A stretch of 64,000 nt of DNA from Theionarchaea archaeon (GCA_018992685.1 JACVGT010000013.1:1-64000), one strand, 5' to 3'; counted from the stretch's first letter, positions 1 to 10,554 are shown. Notes: generated by a model from the sequence alone, not told the origin. A program made the numbers and translations.

Positions 1-76
1 TCCAAAATAATGGCAAGATATATTCCCTTGTCATTGAGGATGAAGTCTGACGAACCAATAGTAGGAGGTAAAAAAG

Positions 77-3000
77 ATGGAAAACAAACCAGCGAAGAGA
101 GGCTTAAGCCTCTTCATATGCATCATACTGATCGGAAGCCTAGTTATACTTAGTCCACGAGAAGCCAATGCACAGCCGTACGCTATTGCCGGGTTGATTT
201 ATGCTGATGTTAATATGAACAGCATATATGATCCAGCAAACGGTGATTACGTCATTTCTGGTGAGCAATGGACGGATGGAGATGGAAATGACCGATTTGA
301 CTGGATTGACGCCAATGCCAATGGACTGATGGACGCTGGAGAAGTCAGTGAAGCATTCGTTGATGATGGTCTGGACGCTGCTGGAGGTACTCGTGATCTC
401 GGGGAAGGAGATACTGTATTTGAGGGCCCCGAGGTATGGCTGGATCAGCCAAATGCACCTACATCGCCCACCTGCACCGCAAATGAGACTGCAGGGTATG
501 CTGGTGCCTTACCTGCTGCAGTGGCAGCTGGCTGGACTCACAACTTATCCAATTACATGATCAGGAATCTGCAGCCTGGTTATCACTATGTCACTGTCAG
601 ATGCCCTGGCTTTTACACTCAGACCAAGAATGTCCATGTGCTTGGCAATGTGCCTGTCAACTTCGGGTTGATTCCCTTTGATTCTGTTGCCGGACGAATT
701 GTAAAGACTGATGGAACAGGGATCTGCGGAATGTGGGTAACTGCTACTGCTCAGTCTGCCCCCTACAGCAATCAGACACCTGCCTTCAATTTGAACATGC
801 TGTCTGATGCGGTGGGTAACTACGTACTGCAGGGGTTGCCCCCAGGACAGTACAGGATTGACGTGAACAAGGCAGAGTACATTCCACAACAGAAGCTCAA
901 TATCACTGTGGATGGACAGACATATCCCAATACGCCATTCATGGTCAATGCTCACACGACCACTGGAATCGATTTCATCAACATGAGCTACAACTACGGA
1001 AGTATCACGGGGATCGTAGCAGGTCCACCCAGCGTAGTTGTTGAGGTGCCTGGACTGGGACTATCTACCACTGCCGATGCGTCAGGGAGGTACACCATAT
1101 CGAATATTCCGGCGGGCTGGTACTACGTGGTCTTCAGAGCTGAAGGCTGGTATACTGGCGTGGAATACGTTTGTGTGGCCCCTGGCCCTGCAGCTACCAA
1201 CGTGAGAGGAGGAGTCCCGTATGTAATGACTTCCTGTCCCAGCTGTCCCACTACCACCATTGAAGGATCGATAACAGATGGAATCCAGGCTATTGAGAAC
1301 GCCATTGTAGAAGTTCCTGGAATGGGCTGGATATTTCAAGGTGTAAACAATGCTGCCAACAGGAACGTCATCAGCGACAAGGCAGGGTATTATATCTACA
1401 CAGACATCGGTCCAGGAAATCCTTCTCTGAGCTATGCTACCTGGGGAGGGTTCAGATATCAGTTCACACCTACGACAGGACGGTTCTTCGTTACTGTGCG
1501 CAATGAAGCAGGAGTGGTCTTTGATGAATGGGATGACCACCACAAAAGCACTGCTAGAGCTGTGGAAGTCGTAGCAGGCAGAGTGACCAGGGCTGACTTC
1601 AAGATGGAAGAAAACCCTGACTACAAATTCGGACGCGTTGTCGATACCAATGGAATTGGTGTGGAAGGTGCCAAAGTGTACATTCCCAACAGTCCATACA
1701 CCACTGTAACAGACAGCAATGGATACTTCTTCTTGCTGCTGCCCGCAGAAACCTACTCTGAGGACTGCGAAATGTCCTGGCAAGTTAGGATAAGACCAGG
1801 CAGAAGAGCAGAAGAAACACTGCTGTGTGGGTTCAGAGACGTATTCCAGAGGTTGATTGCTGCGCCACTGCCTGTACCTGAAGCCTCAAATCCGCACAGG
1901 ATGTACAAAGCCCGCTACCTCATCAAAGCTGAGAAATCCAATTACTTCGACGCCATGTTTATTCACATTTCCTCGCCTGGCCCAAAGGGAGTCAATCGAC
2001 CACCTCTGGATGAACAAGGGATACCCCGAGCCCCGGTAGACGATTGCGAACAGTGTATGAATGGCATTGTCATGACCATCAAAGCAGGTATCCTTAAAGG
2101 TCAGATCAAGGATGCCACAGGTAGTTACCTGAATGATGGATTCCTTTTCGTATGCGGAAGAGATATCCCCATCAGAGCCAATGGATGGTTTGAAAGCCTA
2201 GAAATGCCTGTAGGCACATACACTGCTGTGGTCACTGATGCCACAAAGTTGCAGGTTCTCGGTGTGATAGAAGGTGTTCAGGTCAAATATGACCAGATAA
2301 CCTACAAGAACGTGACGCTGCCCGCTACACCCCCAGGAAAGTTCATCTCAGGATTCGTTTACCACAACACTGTGAGAACAACTGTGGGACCTGACGCACC
2401 TGTTGATGGCACTGGTGCCTGGCAGGGATATATCATACCTGACCAGAATCTCTATTCCCCAGGGACAACGTTCCAGCCTGGAGAAGGAATATCAGGAGTA
2501 GCAGTGAAGACGACCTTTGGAGGCATCACCGCATACACTGACAGCTATGGGTTCTACATCATCAAGAACGTCATTCTACCCTCAGGGACATCCACGACCA
2601 CTATTGTGGCTACGAAAGCCGACTATGTCACACTGGCCAACCCCTCAGTAGGTCCTTCAGACGGGCTAAACTTCGTCAATGGGTTTGCGGGAGATTCAGG
2701 AGCAACTGTTTTCCCCATGTCCAAGCGACGAGGTACACTGAACGGGAGAGTGGTTAATGACGATGGTCGAGATGTTTCTGGCGCAGTGGTCTCAGTGTGG
2801 ATACCATGGGAACGGAAGGACGAAACCGACACCAATGGATTTTACATCTTCGAGAACCTGGAAATCGGCTCTTACTTGATGAAAATCTGTGGTGGAGGTG
2901 ATTGTGGTATTGACTACTGGGTTACTTACAGTGTCAACGAGTTTGGCCAGGGAGAGCCAGTCGTCCTCAACAGCATCGTGACCAAGGATTTCACCTACAA

Positions 3001-6000
3001 GAAGAGAACAGGGAGAGTCCATGGATTCGTCACTGATGTAGGAGGAAGTGTACTGGAAGATGTGAAAGTCGAGCTCTCAGGAAAGTACACTACGCTGACA
3101 GACTGCAGAGGATACTACACCGTGCTCAATGTGCCGACGGGAACGCACACGGGAACTGCATACAAGGCAGGTTACCAGATGCGGAAGTACCATGATCAGA
3201 ATGCCAGTATCGGCATTGGATGGTCGTGGTTCGGTGGTATTCCAGTACGAGCAGATTGGGCTGCAGTAGGTGCAGTACTACCTCCCATAGTACCCAACCC
3301 ACCGGCAGGTAATTTCCCCCTGCTGGTAATGACTGGTACGCCCACAACAGGATGGATCAGTGGATATCTCACTCTGGAACTCACTGATGGATTCTGTGAT
3401 GTCAACGTCAGAGTAAATCCAAGCGGCCAAGAAGCAGTAACGGACAGTGAAGGGTACTACCTCATTCTGAATGTACAGCCCTGGGATCAGTACTATCTGC
3501 ACATGGAGATCACCAACTACCTGGTCGAAACACAGGGACCCATTGCAGTCAGCGCAGGAATAGAGACCAAGGTCATCACATCCCACCTGAAACGGTACTC
3601 CTGCAATGTATCTGGATACATTCGGGAAGGATCGACACCGGTTGCGGGTGTGCAGGTCAAACTGTCTGACATGCAGAGAACACAGCTCGAATCATCCCTG
3701 TATGGTAGACATCTGGGATACTATATTACCACCACCGATGGAGCCGGATACTACGAATTCAAGGATGTGCCCTGGTCAGATGCGCAGGTATCTGATCTCA
3801 ACAAGACTTGGGCATGGAGTGTAGTAGCCCAGAAGACAGACTACTATGTTGGCGTCCTCAATGTTGTTGTGGTCTATCCAGACTGCAACGTAACAAATGC
3901 CAATATGGATTTGGTGTCCATGAATGGTGGTATCTCCGGTACTGTGACCTGGGACCCAAGCTGTGCTACTGAAGCAACAGTCACTGTGGCACAGGTTTTG
4001 GGTGGATCAGGAAGTGGAAGTGCCACTGTCAGCAACAGCGGCGACACCTACCTGATTAGTAATCTGCCCCCTGGCGCCTATGACGTGACTGCTACAGCAG
4101 GAAGCTGTGGCTTGGCAAATGCAGTCCCACCTCCGCCATATACCGGCGCATATGCTGTTCCTGTAAACTCTATCAAGACGGACATTGATTTCGCCTTCCA
4201 GAGTGCAGGAGCTCCTCAGCCGCCACCTGACCCACCTTCATTGGTAGCCCCAAGTAGTGGAGCCTCAGGTACCAGTTGTACTCCCACGCTGGACTGGAAT
4301 GATTCCACAGGTGCAACTGCCTACACTGTGCAGCTCTCTGTGTCTTCAGGCTTCAGTTCCACCGTGGTCAACCAGACAGTCAGCTCATCACAGTACACTG
4401 TCCCCGCAACAACCTTGACCAGTTATACCACGTATTACTGGCGCGTCAATGCCAGCAACGTCAATGGTACCAGCGGATGGTCCTCTGTATGGCACTTCAC
4501 GACTGGCGATTGTGGTGGAGCAACTGTACCCAACGCACCTACGCTGGTAGCGCCCAGTAATGGAGCCACCGATGTAAGCTGTGCACCCACCTTGGACTGG
4601 AACGACTCTGGAGGAGCTACATCATACACCGTGCAGATCTCCACCAGCAGTGCTTTCGGGTCTACATTGGTCAATGAGACAGTGTCGGTATCGACCTACA
4701 CAGTCCCCAACGGAACACTTTCAGGCCAAACCACGTACTACTGGCGGGTCAGCGCATCCAACTCAGCAGGCACCAGTGGCTGGTCTTCAGTGTGGAACTT
4801 CACCACAGGTGACTGCGGCTATGTCTGCCCGGGTAATGTGTGCGGTCACACAGATCCCCCTGAATGTACTGTACGGGCATACTTAGCAGGACACCTGAAA
4901 GATTCTGCAGCACCGTACTTCTACGAGACCACCTCAGACACCAACGGCGACTTCTACTTCAACCTGCCCACCACGTCCTGGGATCCTTTGTATGAACAGG
5001 AAAGAGAACCTTCCCTGTACAACATTGTGGTCTCCAAAGATGGGTATGTCGTTCAGTTCAAGACAGTAGAAGTAAGCAGTCTTACCGTTACCTGGTACGA
5101 CAATGCAGGCGGTGTTTCAGATGGCAACTTCACTCTTGGAAGCACGGGAACTGATATCTCAGGAACAGTCACTGATGGAACCTCCGGAATGCAGACTGTT
5201 GCAGTGAGAGCCTTTGACAAAGACTTCAAAGGAAGTCTTGTGAAAGTAGCTTCAGCCACAACAGATGCTTCAGGTGACTACACACTGACCTCATTACCCA
5301 CGGGAAGAACATACATTGTCAGTGCAAGCAAGGCCAACTATACCATCAAGAGCAATAACGTCAGTGCAACGACGAGCTCCAACAACTACACACTGCAGCA
5401 GGCAGATGGATCTTCAGTGATCTCCTACACAATCAAACTGAGATTCAATCCGGCAGACACACTGTATGACAAAGGGTGGAACATGGTGTCCATACCACTT
5501 AATGTAGATGCGAACACGCCACTCGCTGTCCTCATGTATGAACATGATGACAAGTGGATGCAGATGACCAGGTTGAGACCTGGAACTGGATTCACACCAC
5601 CTGGACACGCTTCAGGTGGAGCATGGCAGATCTACCCCAACTCTCCCTTTGCATCAGGGTCTGACAATGTGTTCACGCTGCACGAAACCACCTACAATGC
5701 TCAACCCTACAGGTACGGGTACTGGATCAAGGTAACAGGGAACTCAGCTGAAATAACATATGATTGGGTTGTCATTGGCACACCCAATACTCAGAAGACA
5801 ATTCAACTGAGAGCTGGATGGAACCTTATCGGACTCGCAACACAGACCAACAATCAGTCATTCACAAACGGAGGACAGATAACGTTCAGTCCCACTGCAC
5901 TGCTCCAGGTGTGGTCATTCGACGCTTATGCTGCAGGTGATACGCAACTAGGGACGCACTGGTACGCCTATATCGTTCAGGGATACCAGTCATCAGGGTT

Positions 6001-6070
6001 TACGGTGATGAAAATCGGACTAGCGTATTACGTGTACGTCTCACAAGACTGTACCATGTCCTACGCTTAG
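77..6070 (+). CDS. Giant secreted protein of carboxypeptidase-regulatory-like and FN3-like domains
   Basis: 1997 residues. An N-terminal signal peptide (hydrophobic residues 11-25, likely cleavage after Ala32 in EANA-QPY) indicates export. Residues 66-90 hold a D/N-rich calcium-loop-like stretch (DGDGNDRF, DANANGLMD). Then come at least ten carboxypeptidase-regulatory-like beta-sandwich repeats, each with the G-V...TD-NGYY...L-PG-Y pattern. Two FN3-like domains sit near 1385-1480 and 1485-1582, each opening with SLVAP or TLVAP and ending in WHFTTGDCG or WNFTTGDCG. The C-terminal 200 residues contain two copies of a GWN(M/L)(V/I)(S/G) motif, near 1798 and 1913, typical of large extracellular proteins. 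I see no C-terminal membrane anchor or sorting motif, so it may be released or held by partners. Start is fixed by SD aggaggt at 63-69. The next gene is also a surface protein. Likely role: cell-surface or matrix adhesin (inference). Confidence 0.85.
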   Translation: MENKPAKRGLSLFICIILIGSLVILSPREANAQPYAIAGLIYADVNMNSIYDPANGDYVISGEQWTDGDGNDRFDWIDANANGLMDAGEVSEAFVDDGLDAAGGTRDLGEGDTVFEGPEVWLDQPNAPTSPTCTANETAGYAGALPAAVAAGWTHNLSNYMIRNLQPGYHYVTVRCPGFYTQTKNVHVLGNVPVNFGLIPFDSVAGRIVKTDGTGICGMWVTATAQSAPYSNQTPAFNLNMLSDAVGNYVLQGLPPGQYRIDVNKAEYIPQQKLNITVDGQTYPNTPFMVNAHTTTGIDFINMSYNYGSITGIVAGPPSVVVEVPGLGLSTTADASGRYTISNIPAGWYYVVFRAEGWYTGVEYVCVAPGPAATNVRGGVPYVMTSCPSCPTTTIEGSITDGIQAIENAIVEVPGMGWIFQGVNNAANRNVISDKAGYYIYTDIGPGNPSLSYATWGGFRYQFTPTTGRFFVTVRNEAGVVFDEWDDHHKSTARAVEVVAGRVTRADFKMEENPDYKFGRVVDTNGIGVEGAKVYIPNSPYTTVTDSNGYFFLLLPAETYSEDCEMSWQVRIRPGRRAEETLLCGFRDVFQRLIAAPLPVPEASNPHRMYKARYLIKAEKSNYFDAMFIHISSPGPKGVNRPPLDEQGIPRAPVDDCEQCMNGIVMTIKAGILKGQIKDATGSYLNDGFLFVCGRDIPIRANGWFESLEMPVGTYTAVVTDATKLQVLGVIEGVQVKYDQITYKNVTLPATPPGKFISGFVYHNTVRTTVGPDAPVDGTGAWQGYIIPDQNLYSPGTTFQPGEGISGVAVKTTFGGITAYTDSYGFYIIKNVILPSGTSTTTIVATKADYVTLANPSVGPSDGLNFVNGFAGDSGATVFPMSKRRGTLNGRVVNDDGRDVSGAVVSVWIPWERKDETDTNGFYIFENLEIGSYLMKICGGGDCGIDYWVTYSVNEFGQGEPVVLNSIVTKDFTYKKRTGRVHGFVTDVGGSVLEDVKVELSGKYTTLTDCRGYYTVLNVPTGTHTGTAYKAGYQMRKYHDQNASIGIGWSWFGGIPVRADWAAVGAVLPPIVPNPPAGNFPLLVMTGTPTTGWISGYLTLELTDGFCDVNVRVNPSGQEAVTDSEGYYLILNVQPWDQYYLHMEITNYLVETQGPIAVSAGIETKVITSHLKRYSCNVSGYIREGSTPVAGVQVKLSDMQRTQLESSLYGRHLGYYITTTDGAGYYEFKDVPWSDAQVSDLNKTWAWSVVAQKTDYYVGVLNVVVVYPDCNVTNANMDLVSMNGGISGTVTWDPSCATEATVTVAQVLGGSGSGSATVSNSGDTYLISNLPPGAYDVTATAGSCGLANAVPPPPYTGAYAVPVNSIKTDIDFAFQSAGAPQPPPDPPSLVAPSSGASGTSCTPTLDWNDSTGATAYTVQLSVSSGFSSTVVNQTVSSSQYTVPATTLTSYTTYYWRVNASNVNGTSGWSSVWHFTTGDCGGATVPNAPTLVAPSNGATDVSCAPTLDWNDSGGATSYTVQISTSSAFGSTLVNETVSVSTYTVPNGTLSGQTTYYWRVSASNSAGTSGWSSVWNFTTGDCGYVCPGNVCGHTDPPECTVRAYLAGHLKDSAAPYFYETTSDTNGDFYFNLPTTSWDPLYEQEREPSLYNIVVSKDGYVVQFKTVEVSSLTVTWYDNAGGVSDGNFTLGSTGTDISGTVTDGTSGMQTVAVRAFDKDFKGSLVKVASATTDASGDYTLTSLPTGRTYIVSASKANYTIKSNNVSATTSSNNYTLQQADGSSVISYTIKLRFNPADTLYDKGWNMVSIPLNVDANTPLAVLMYEHDDKWMQMTRLRPGTGFTPPGHASGGAWQIYPNSPFASGSDNVFTLHETTYNAQPYRYGYWIKVTGNSAEITYDWVVIGTPNTQKTIQLRAGWNLIGLATQTNNQSFTNGGQITFSPTALLQVWSFDAYAAGDTQLGTHWYAYIVQGYQSSGFTVMKIGLAYYVYVSQDCTMSYA

Positions 6071-6090
6071 GTTGTGCCCCAAAGCGCAAC

Positions 6091-6100
6091 CTTTATATTT
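6091..6100 (+). promoter_or_regulatory. TATA box of the NEW3/CARDB/TPR protein gene
   Basis: The sequence ctttatattt has its centre about 31 nt before ATG 6127, so the mRNA would begin within a few nucleotides of the start codon. Confidence 0.6.
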
Positions 6101-6126
6101 TTCTCATCCAAAGGAACGTGATCAAA

Positions 6127-7719
6127 ATGAAAAAACTGATGGTATTGGCACTGGTGATGGTAGTAGTAGGAGTAGGAGTGATGCTGAACGTCGAAGCCGT
6201 GCCTACTGTACCCCCTATTCCAAGTATTTCCCCCACAAATCCGCCGGCGACCGAGCCTCCATCCGATGGAGGTGGGATTAAGACACCCACGGTTGAAGGG
6301 CTGCAGAAGTTTGAGGTAATCTCTGCGGAGGAGATCATGGAGGGGTATGCAGGCAGTTCTATTGACTACAATCTAAAGGTCATCCAGAAGGGATACCCTA
6401 ACCTCACAGTCACCCTTACTGCTGAAGTCCCCGATAAGTGGAAAGCCAGTTTCTCAAAGAATGATTTTATCCTCAAAGCGGATGATGCAGTGGAGCTACA
6501 ACTCTCTCTGTCCCTGCCAGAAACCATCTCTGCCGAGCAGCATGAGATCAAGATCCATGCAACGGGGAAAGGGGAAGAGAAAACGGTGGAAGTAGAAGAC
6601 TCAGTTACTGTGACTGCCATGACATACCTTGTGGACGTTGGCCTGACCAACTTCCAGCTCACACCGCCAAATCCCCAGGTGGGAGAATCAGTAACCATCT
6701 CTGTGACTGCTGTGAATTTCACCCAGAGGGCAATCTCCAACGTCGTGGTGGAACTTGTGGTGAACAGCACGCTTGCTTCCAGACAGACCATAGACTTGGA
6801 TGGTGGCATTTCTCAACCCATGACCTTTGGATGGAGGGCAGAATCTGGCACATTCAATCTCGTGGTGAGAGCTCAGGCTTCTGGTGACAACAATCGCAAG
6901 AATGACAGCGTAAGTCAGAGAATAACTCTTGGCGAGGCAACAGGCCAAGCTGACTCGCTGTTCAGCCAGGGATTGAGTCTGTTTACACAGGGGAAATATA
7001 CTCAAGCACAGAGCCTGTTCTCCAATGCCGCTATCCGCTACGTAGAAGTAGGAGATAGTGAGAGAGCAATGCAGGCCACCCAGTATGAGGAACTGTGCAG
7101 TTCTTACGTGAATGCACAGAATCTGATGAGCCAGGGAGACAGCGCATTCAATGCTGGTGACTTTGAAATGGCTGCCCAGTACTACACCCAAGCCAGAGAC
7201 AAGTACATGGAGATCGGTGACACAGATTTGCAGAGTGCAGCTCAGGAGAAGCTGGACAACGCCCTCGCTTCTACAGGATTTCCCATTGACATGAAGTATG
7301 TGGGGATCTCTGTGGCAGCTGTGGCAGTGATTGCTCTGGTGACCCTGTTGATCTCCAGAAGAAGAGGCCGCCCCATGCGCCCCGTTGAATCGTCTGCATC
7401 TCGATTCCGTCTGGAAGAACCCGAATCTGAGGCCCCAGCCCCACCAAGTAGCAGACCGGTGAGCACTTCTGCAAGAGAAGCTGCGCCTGCCCGTGACGTC
7501 TCACCCGCAGAACTAGTGCAATTCCATCAGAAGACTGAGGATGCGCTGAGCAGGTTCTCCAAATCATACATACGTGGGAACCTTCAGCAAGCCATGCGGG
7601 TCTATCTCTCACTGGAAGGAGAGAAAAAGCAGCTTCCGAGAGGAAGAGATCTGGAACTGGAGAGAATCATCAATGCCAATCTGAAGGAGCTAGAACACAG
7701 AATATTTGGTACTTTCTAA
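6127..7719 (+). CDS. Membrane-anchored NEW3/CARDB/TPR surface protein
   Basis: 530 residues. Signal peptide at 1-22, then a Pro-rich linker; an NEW3 (alpha-galactosidase-associated) type beta domain near 60-160; a CARDB-like domain near 165-265 (GESVTISVTAVNFT); TPR-like helices near 275-380 with repeated G-(K/D)-(Y/F)-...-A-...-Y pattern; one transmembrane helix near 390-411 followed by RRRGRP; and a cytoplasmic tail ending in a charged helical segment (about 450-530). The topology is outside-TM-inside. It lies 56 bp after the giant secreted protein and may serve as an anchor or sensor for it (inference). An in-frame GTG at 6118 is an alternative start; ATG 6127 fits the TATA spacing. Confidence 0.8.
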   Translation: MKKLMVLALVMVVVGVGVMLNVEAVPTVPPIPSISPTNPPATEPPSDGGGIKTPTVEGLQKFEVISAEEIMEGYAGSSIDYNLKVIQKGYPNLTVTLTAEVPDKWKASFSKNDFILKADDAVELQLSLSLPETISAEQHEIKIHATGKGEEKTVEVEDSVTVTAMTYLVDVGLTNFQLTPPNPQVGESVTISVTAVNFTQRAISNVVVELVVNSTLASRQTIDLDGGISQPMTFGWRAESGTFNLVVRAQASGDNNRKNDSVSQRITLGEATGQADSLFSQGLSLFTQGKYTQAQSLFSNAAIRYVEVGDSERAMQATQYEELCSSYVNAQNLMSQGDSAFNAGDFEMAAQYYTQARDKYMEIGDTDLQSAAQEKLDNALASTGFPIDMKYVGISVAAVAVIALVTLLISRRRGRPMRPVESSASRFRLEEPESEAPAPPSSRPVSTSAREAAPARDVSPAELVQFHQKTEDALSRFSKSYIRGNLQQAMRVYLSLEGEKKQLPRGRDLELERIINANLKELEHRIFGTF

Positions 7720-7730
7720 TTCTTATCTTC

Positions 7731-7751
7731 TAATTTTTTGTCATTTTTTTT
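7731..7751 (+). terminator. T-tract terminator
   Basis: Two runs of six and eight T separated by gtca follow the stop codon at 7719. Archaeal transcription commonly ends at such oligo-T tracts. Confidence 0.5.
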
Positions 7752-7852
7752 ACCCATTTTTTCATTCAACATGAATCTCGTACATAGTACAATAACCTTG
7801 CCAAATCTTTATGGTAATTCAAAATGAACACCACCTTATGACCTGATCCTTC

Positions 7853-8170
7853 TCACTCACACATCTCACAGGCTTTTGCGACTGTCTCTTTCAATTGTTC
7901 GTACTTTCTCAGCAACCTTTCACCTTCCTCAGTTAGACATGAACTCCCCCCTGATTTTCCTCCCCTTTTTCTCTCCACAACCTGCTTTCCAACATTCTTC
8001 TCTATGTGCCTGATTTTTCTCCATGCATGAGCGTATGATATGTTGAGAAGGTGGGCTGCCTCAGAAAGAGATCCTCTCTCTTTTATAGCCTGCAACAGCT
8101 GGGCTGTCCCTTCTCCCAGGAGGAATTTTCCCTGCTGGGACTCGAGCCAAATCTTATAACGCGGACGCAT
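7853..8170 (-). CDS. ModE-type winged-helix DNA-binding protein
   Basis: 105 residues. Residues 15-75 match the N-terminal LysR-like winged helix of ModE (GSLSEAAHLLNISYAHAWRKI, then VERKRGGKSGG). The molybdate-binding MOP domains of full ModE are absent, so it is the DNA-binding unit alone. The C terminus ends CEMCE, a Cys pair that could bind metal. Its start is 4 bp after the stop of the CPBP protease gene, so the two are almost certainly cotranscribed. Whether it senses molybdate cannot be told from sequence. Confidence 0.8.
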   Translation of the reverse strand: MRPRYKIWLESQQGKFLLGEGTAQLLQAIKERGSLSEAAHLLNISYAHAWRKIRHIEKNVGKQVVERKRGGKSGGSSCLTEEGERLLRKYEQLKETVAKACEMCE

Positions 8171-8174
8171 GTAT

Positions 8175-9242
8175 TCACATCCACATGCCCAGTATAGCCA
8201 CAGTGTTGTTTATGATATGAAAAAGAATGGAAGGATACAGTGACTGGGTTTTCTCATATACAAAGGCAAGGATTACTCCTGCCATCACGGCGTAGGGAAT
8301 CTGCCAGGGGATCATGTGATAGGTGCCAAAAAACAAGGCAGACACCAGAATGCCTTTTTTCACTCCATATTTTCTTCTAAGCGCTGAATAGGCAAATCCT
8401 CTGAAAAAAATCTCTTCACCCACTGGGCCCACGATTGCCAGATTGAGGCTCATGACTAGGGGATTTCCGGACACCAACTGCTCAACAAGCTCTTTCAGGG
8501 GGAATTGGCCCAAAAATCTTTCTGTAATGCGGTATACCAACTCATTCCCCAGTACCAAGACAACTAAGAGAGGAAGAGTCTTCATAACCCACAGGGTTTG
8601 CGGGTTTTTGAAACCCAGGGCCTTCACTGTCCTTTCATAGGGATACAGGACTAGAATCACAGGAAGCACAATGAAAAGAGATGAACCTGCCAGTGAAGAG
8701 ACTGTTTCAGAAACAAATGCAAGAAGAGTCGACAATACGAGAAAGGCCACAGCGATAATCAACACAGGCGTTCCACCCCAGTTTACTTCCCCTGGGAGCA
8801 CAGGATTCAACGGTTTCCTCTCAATGAACAGTCTGACACCCAGCACCACGAAGGTAGAAAGGCAGGCCACAGCTGCCAGGAGAACACCGAGGCCAGAGAG
8901 TAACGTTCCCAGAAAGAAGACAGCAGACCAGAAGACAGGCAGTGAACTCCCCAATCCCAACAAGCCCACTGCTCCTATAATCCAAGATATACCCAGAATA
9001 GCTACTGCAAAAAAAGATACCACAAATACTTTTTCTGAAGTGCTGTGAATCTTGAGCCTGTCCTCTATCTGCCTGCGTTTGATGATGGCCACTAGAATTG
9101 CCAACCCATCCAGAAAGAAGAACGTGAGTCCCACACCAAGGATAAGGGTGCGGTGAGCTTCTGCCCACCCTGTGAGTGTGGCAATCAAATCCATTCCTAT
9201 CTCCTCTTGCTGGAGAGAAACGAGAAGCGCTAACCAGTGCAT
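8175..9242 (-). CDS. CPBP-family intramembrane metalloprotease
   Basis: 355 residues with about eight transmembrane helices. The C-terminal third has the CPBP/Abi (CAAX-processing-like) motifs: EEIFFRG (EExxxR), FFGTYH (FxxxH) and HIINN (HxxxN), the glutamates and histidines expected to bind the catalytic metal in the membrane. Substrate unknown. A minus-strand TATA (9260-9272) is centred 25-26 nt from ATG 9242, which supports that leaderless start; ATG 9194, preceded by gaggagat, is an alternative giving 339 residues. It leads a two-gene operon with the ModE-like regulator. Confidence 0.85.
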   Translation of the reverse strand: MHWLALLVSLQQEEIGMDLIATLTGWAEAHRTLILGVGLTFFFLDGLAILVAIIKRRQIEDRLKIHSTSEKVFVVSFFAVAILGISWIIGAVGLLGLGSSLPVFWSAVFFLGTLLSGLGVLLAAVACLSTFVVLGVRLFIERKPLNPVLPGEVNWGGTPVLIIAVAFLVLSTLLAFVSETVSSLAGSSLFIVLPVILVLYPYERTVKALGFKNPQTLWVMKTLPLLVVLVLGNELVYRITERFLGQFPLKELVEQLVSGNPLVMSLNLAIVGPVGEEIFFRGFAYSALRRKYGVKKGILVSALFFGTYHMIPWQIPYAVMAGVILAFVYEKTQSLYPSILFHIINNTVAILGMWM

Positions 9243-9312
9243 TATTGTACTTTACTGTGCCATTTTAAAAAGGTTCTCACAGTCCTGCATCAATCCCCAC
9301 CAGTATCGATGT

Positions 9313-10548
9313 TCACTGTCCATATGTAGCACTATCTTCAAGGACTTCTTCAATTCTGAGGAGTTCGTTGTATTTTGCCGTTCGTTCTCCCCGAGCAGGT
9401 GCTCCCGCTTTGATCCATCCGCAGTTGAGGGCCACTGCCAGATGAGATATAAAGGTGTCTTCAGTCTCTCCAGATCTGTGGGACACTATCACCTGATAGT
9501 CATTGTCACATGCCAGGCCTGCAGCGTCACAAGCCTCTGAAAGCGTCCCGATCTGATTCACTTTCAGCAAAAGAGCATTGCACATACCGGTTTCGATGCC
9601 CTTCTTGAGTCGCTGGGGATTGCTCACAAAAAGGTCGTCACCTACCAGCATGATTCTGTCCCCCAATGCTGCAGTCGCACTCTGAAATCCTGCAGTGTCC
9701 TCCTCAAAAAGTGCATCTTCAATGGACACGATGGGATAGGTGTCTACCAGCTCCAGATATACTTCTATGAGCTCATCTGTGGTCAAAGGCCTTTCCTCAA
9801 GGGAATAGATCTTTCGTGCAGAATCATAGAAATAAGAAGGAGCACAATCAAGAGCTAATTTCACCTCATCTTCATATCCCAGCCTCTGCACTGCCTCTAT
9901 GATGGCATCGAGTGGTTCATGAACTTTGTCCATCTTAGGGGAGAATCCTCCTTCGTCGCCCAGTGATTGCTTTCCTCCCAGAATCGTTTCCAGCTCGTGG
10001 TATACCTCTGAGCCCATTCTCAAGGCCTCGGCAAAAGATGAAGCCCCCACGGGTGCAATCATGAACTCCTGGAAGTCCAGATGGTTGGAAGCGTGAGCTC
10101 CTCCATTAATGACGTTGAACATGGGCACAGGGAGGGTAGTTCCCTGTGGATTCAAGTAGCTGAACAGAGGGACCTGCAACCCATGGGCAGCACATCTTGC
10201 TGCAGCCAAAGAGACAGCCAGGATAGCATTGGCACCAAGGTTGGACTTGTAGTCTGTCCCATCGAGTTCCACCATCGATTCATCAATTCCTCTCTGATCT
10301 TCCACATCCTTGCCCACCATAAGCCCCGCTATCTTTTCGTTCACATTCGTGACCGCTGTCCTCACCCCTTTCCCTTGATAGTACTCCTTGTTGTCGTCTC
10401 TCAGTTCGCAGGCTTCATGGGCACCTGTTGAAGCACCAGAAGGGACTGACGCTCGTCCCCAATCGTTCTCTGTATATACCTCTGCTTCCACCGTGGGATT
10501 TCCTCTACTGTCCACAATCTGACGGGCTATAACCTTTCTTATTTTCAT
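9313..10548 (-). CDS. eno: Enolase
   Basis: 411 residues, full length. It interconverts 2-phosphoglycerate and phosphoenolpyruvate in glycolysis and gluconeogenesis. Visible motifs: DSRGNPTVEAEV and VPSGASTG in the N-terminal domain, NVINGGAHASNHLDFQEF, the metal-site acids in CAPSYFYD..., SIEDALFEED and GDDLFVSNP, then LLLKVNQIGTLSEA (catalytic Lys) and VSHRSGETED. It lies 6 bp downstream of the tRNA-splicing endonuclease gene, so the pair is probably one operon. Confidence 0.97.
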   Translation of the reverse strand: MKIRKVIARQIVDSRGNPTVEAEVYTENDWGRASVPSGASTGAHEACELRDDNKEYYQGKGVRTAVTNVNEKIAGLMVGKDVEDQRGIDESMVELDGTDYKSNLGANAILAVSLAAARCAAHGLQVPLFSYLNPQGTTLPVPMFNVINGGAHASNHLDFQEFMIAPVGASSFAEALRMGSEVYHELETILGGKQSLGDEGGFSPKMDKVHEPLDAIIEAVQRLGYEDEVKLALDCAPSYFYDSARKIYSLEERPLTTDELIEVYLELVDTYPIVSIEDALFEEDTAGFQSATAALGDRIMLVGDDLFVSNPQRLKKGIETGMCNALLLKVNQIGTLSEACDAAGLACDNDYQVIVSHRSGETEDTFISHLAVALNCGWIKAGAPARGERTAKYNELLRIEEVLEDSATYGQ

Positions 10549-10554
10549 TTTGTG

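Noticed and set aside
1082..1783. 233-codon minus-strand frame inside the giant protein gene
   Set aside because: It is a shadow of the plus-strand repeats; composition is not protein-like and there is no promoter or SD.
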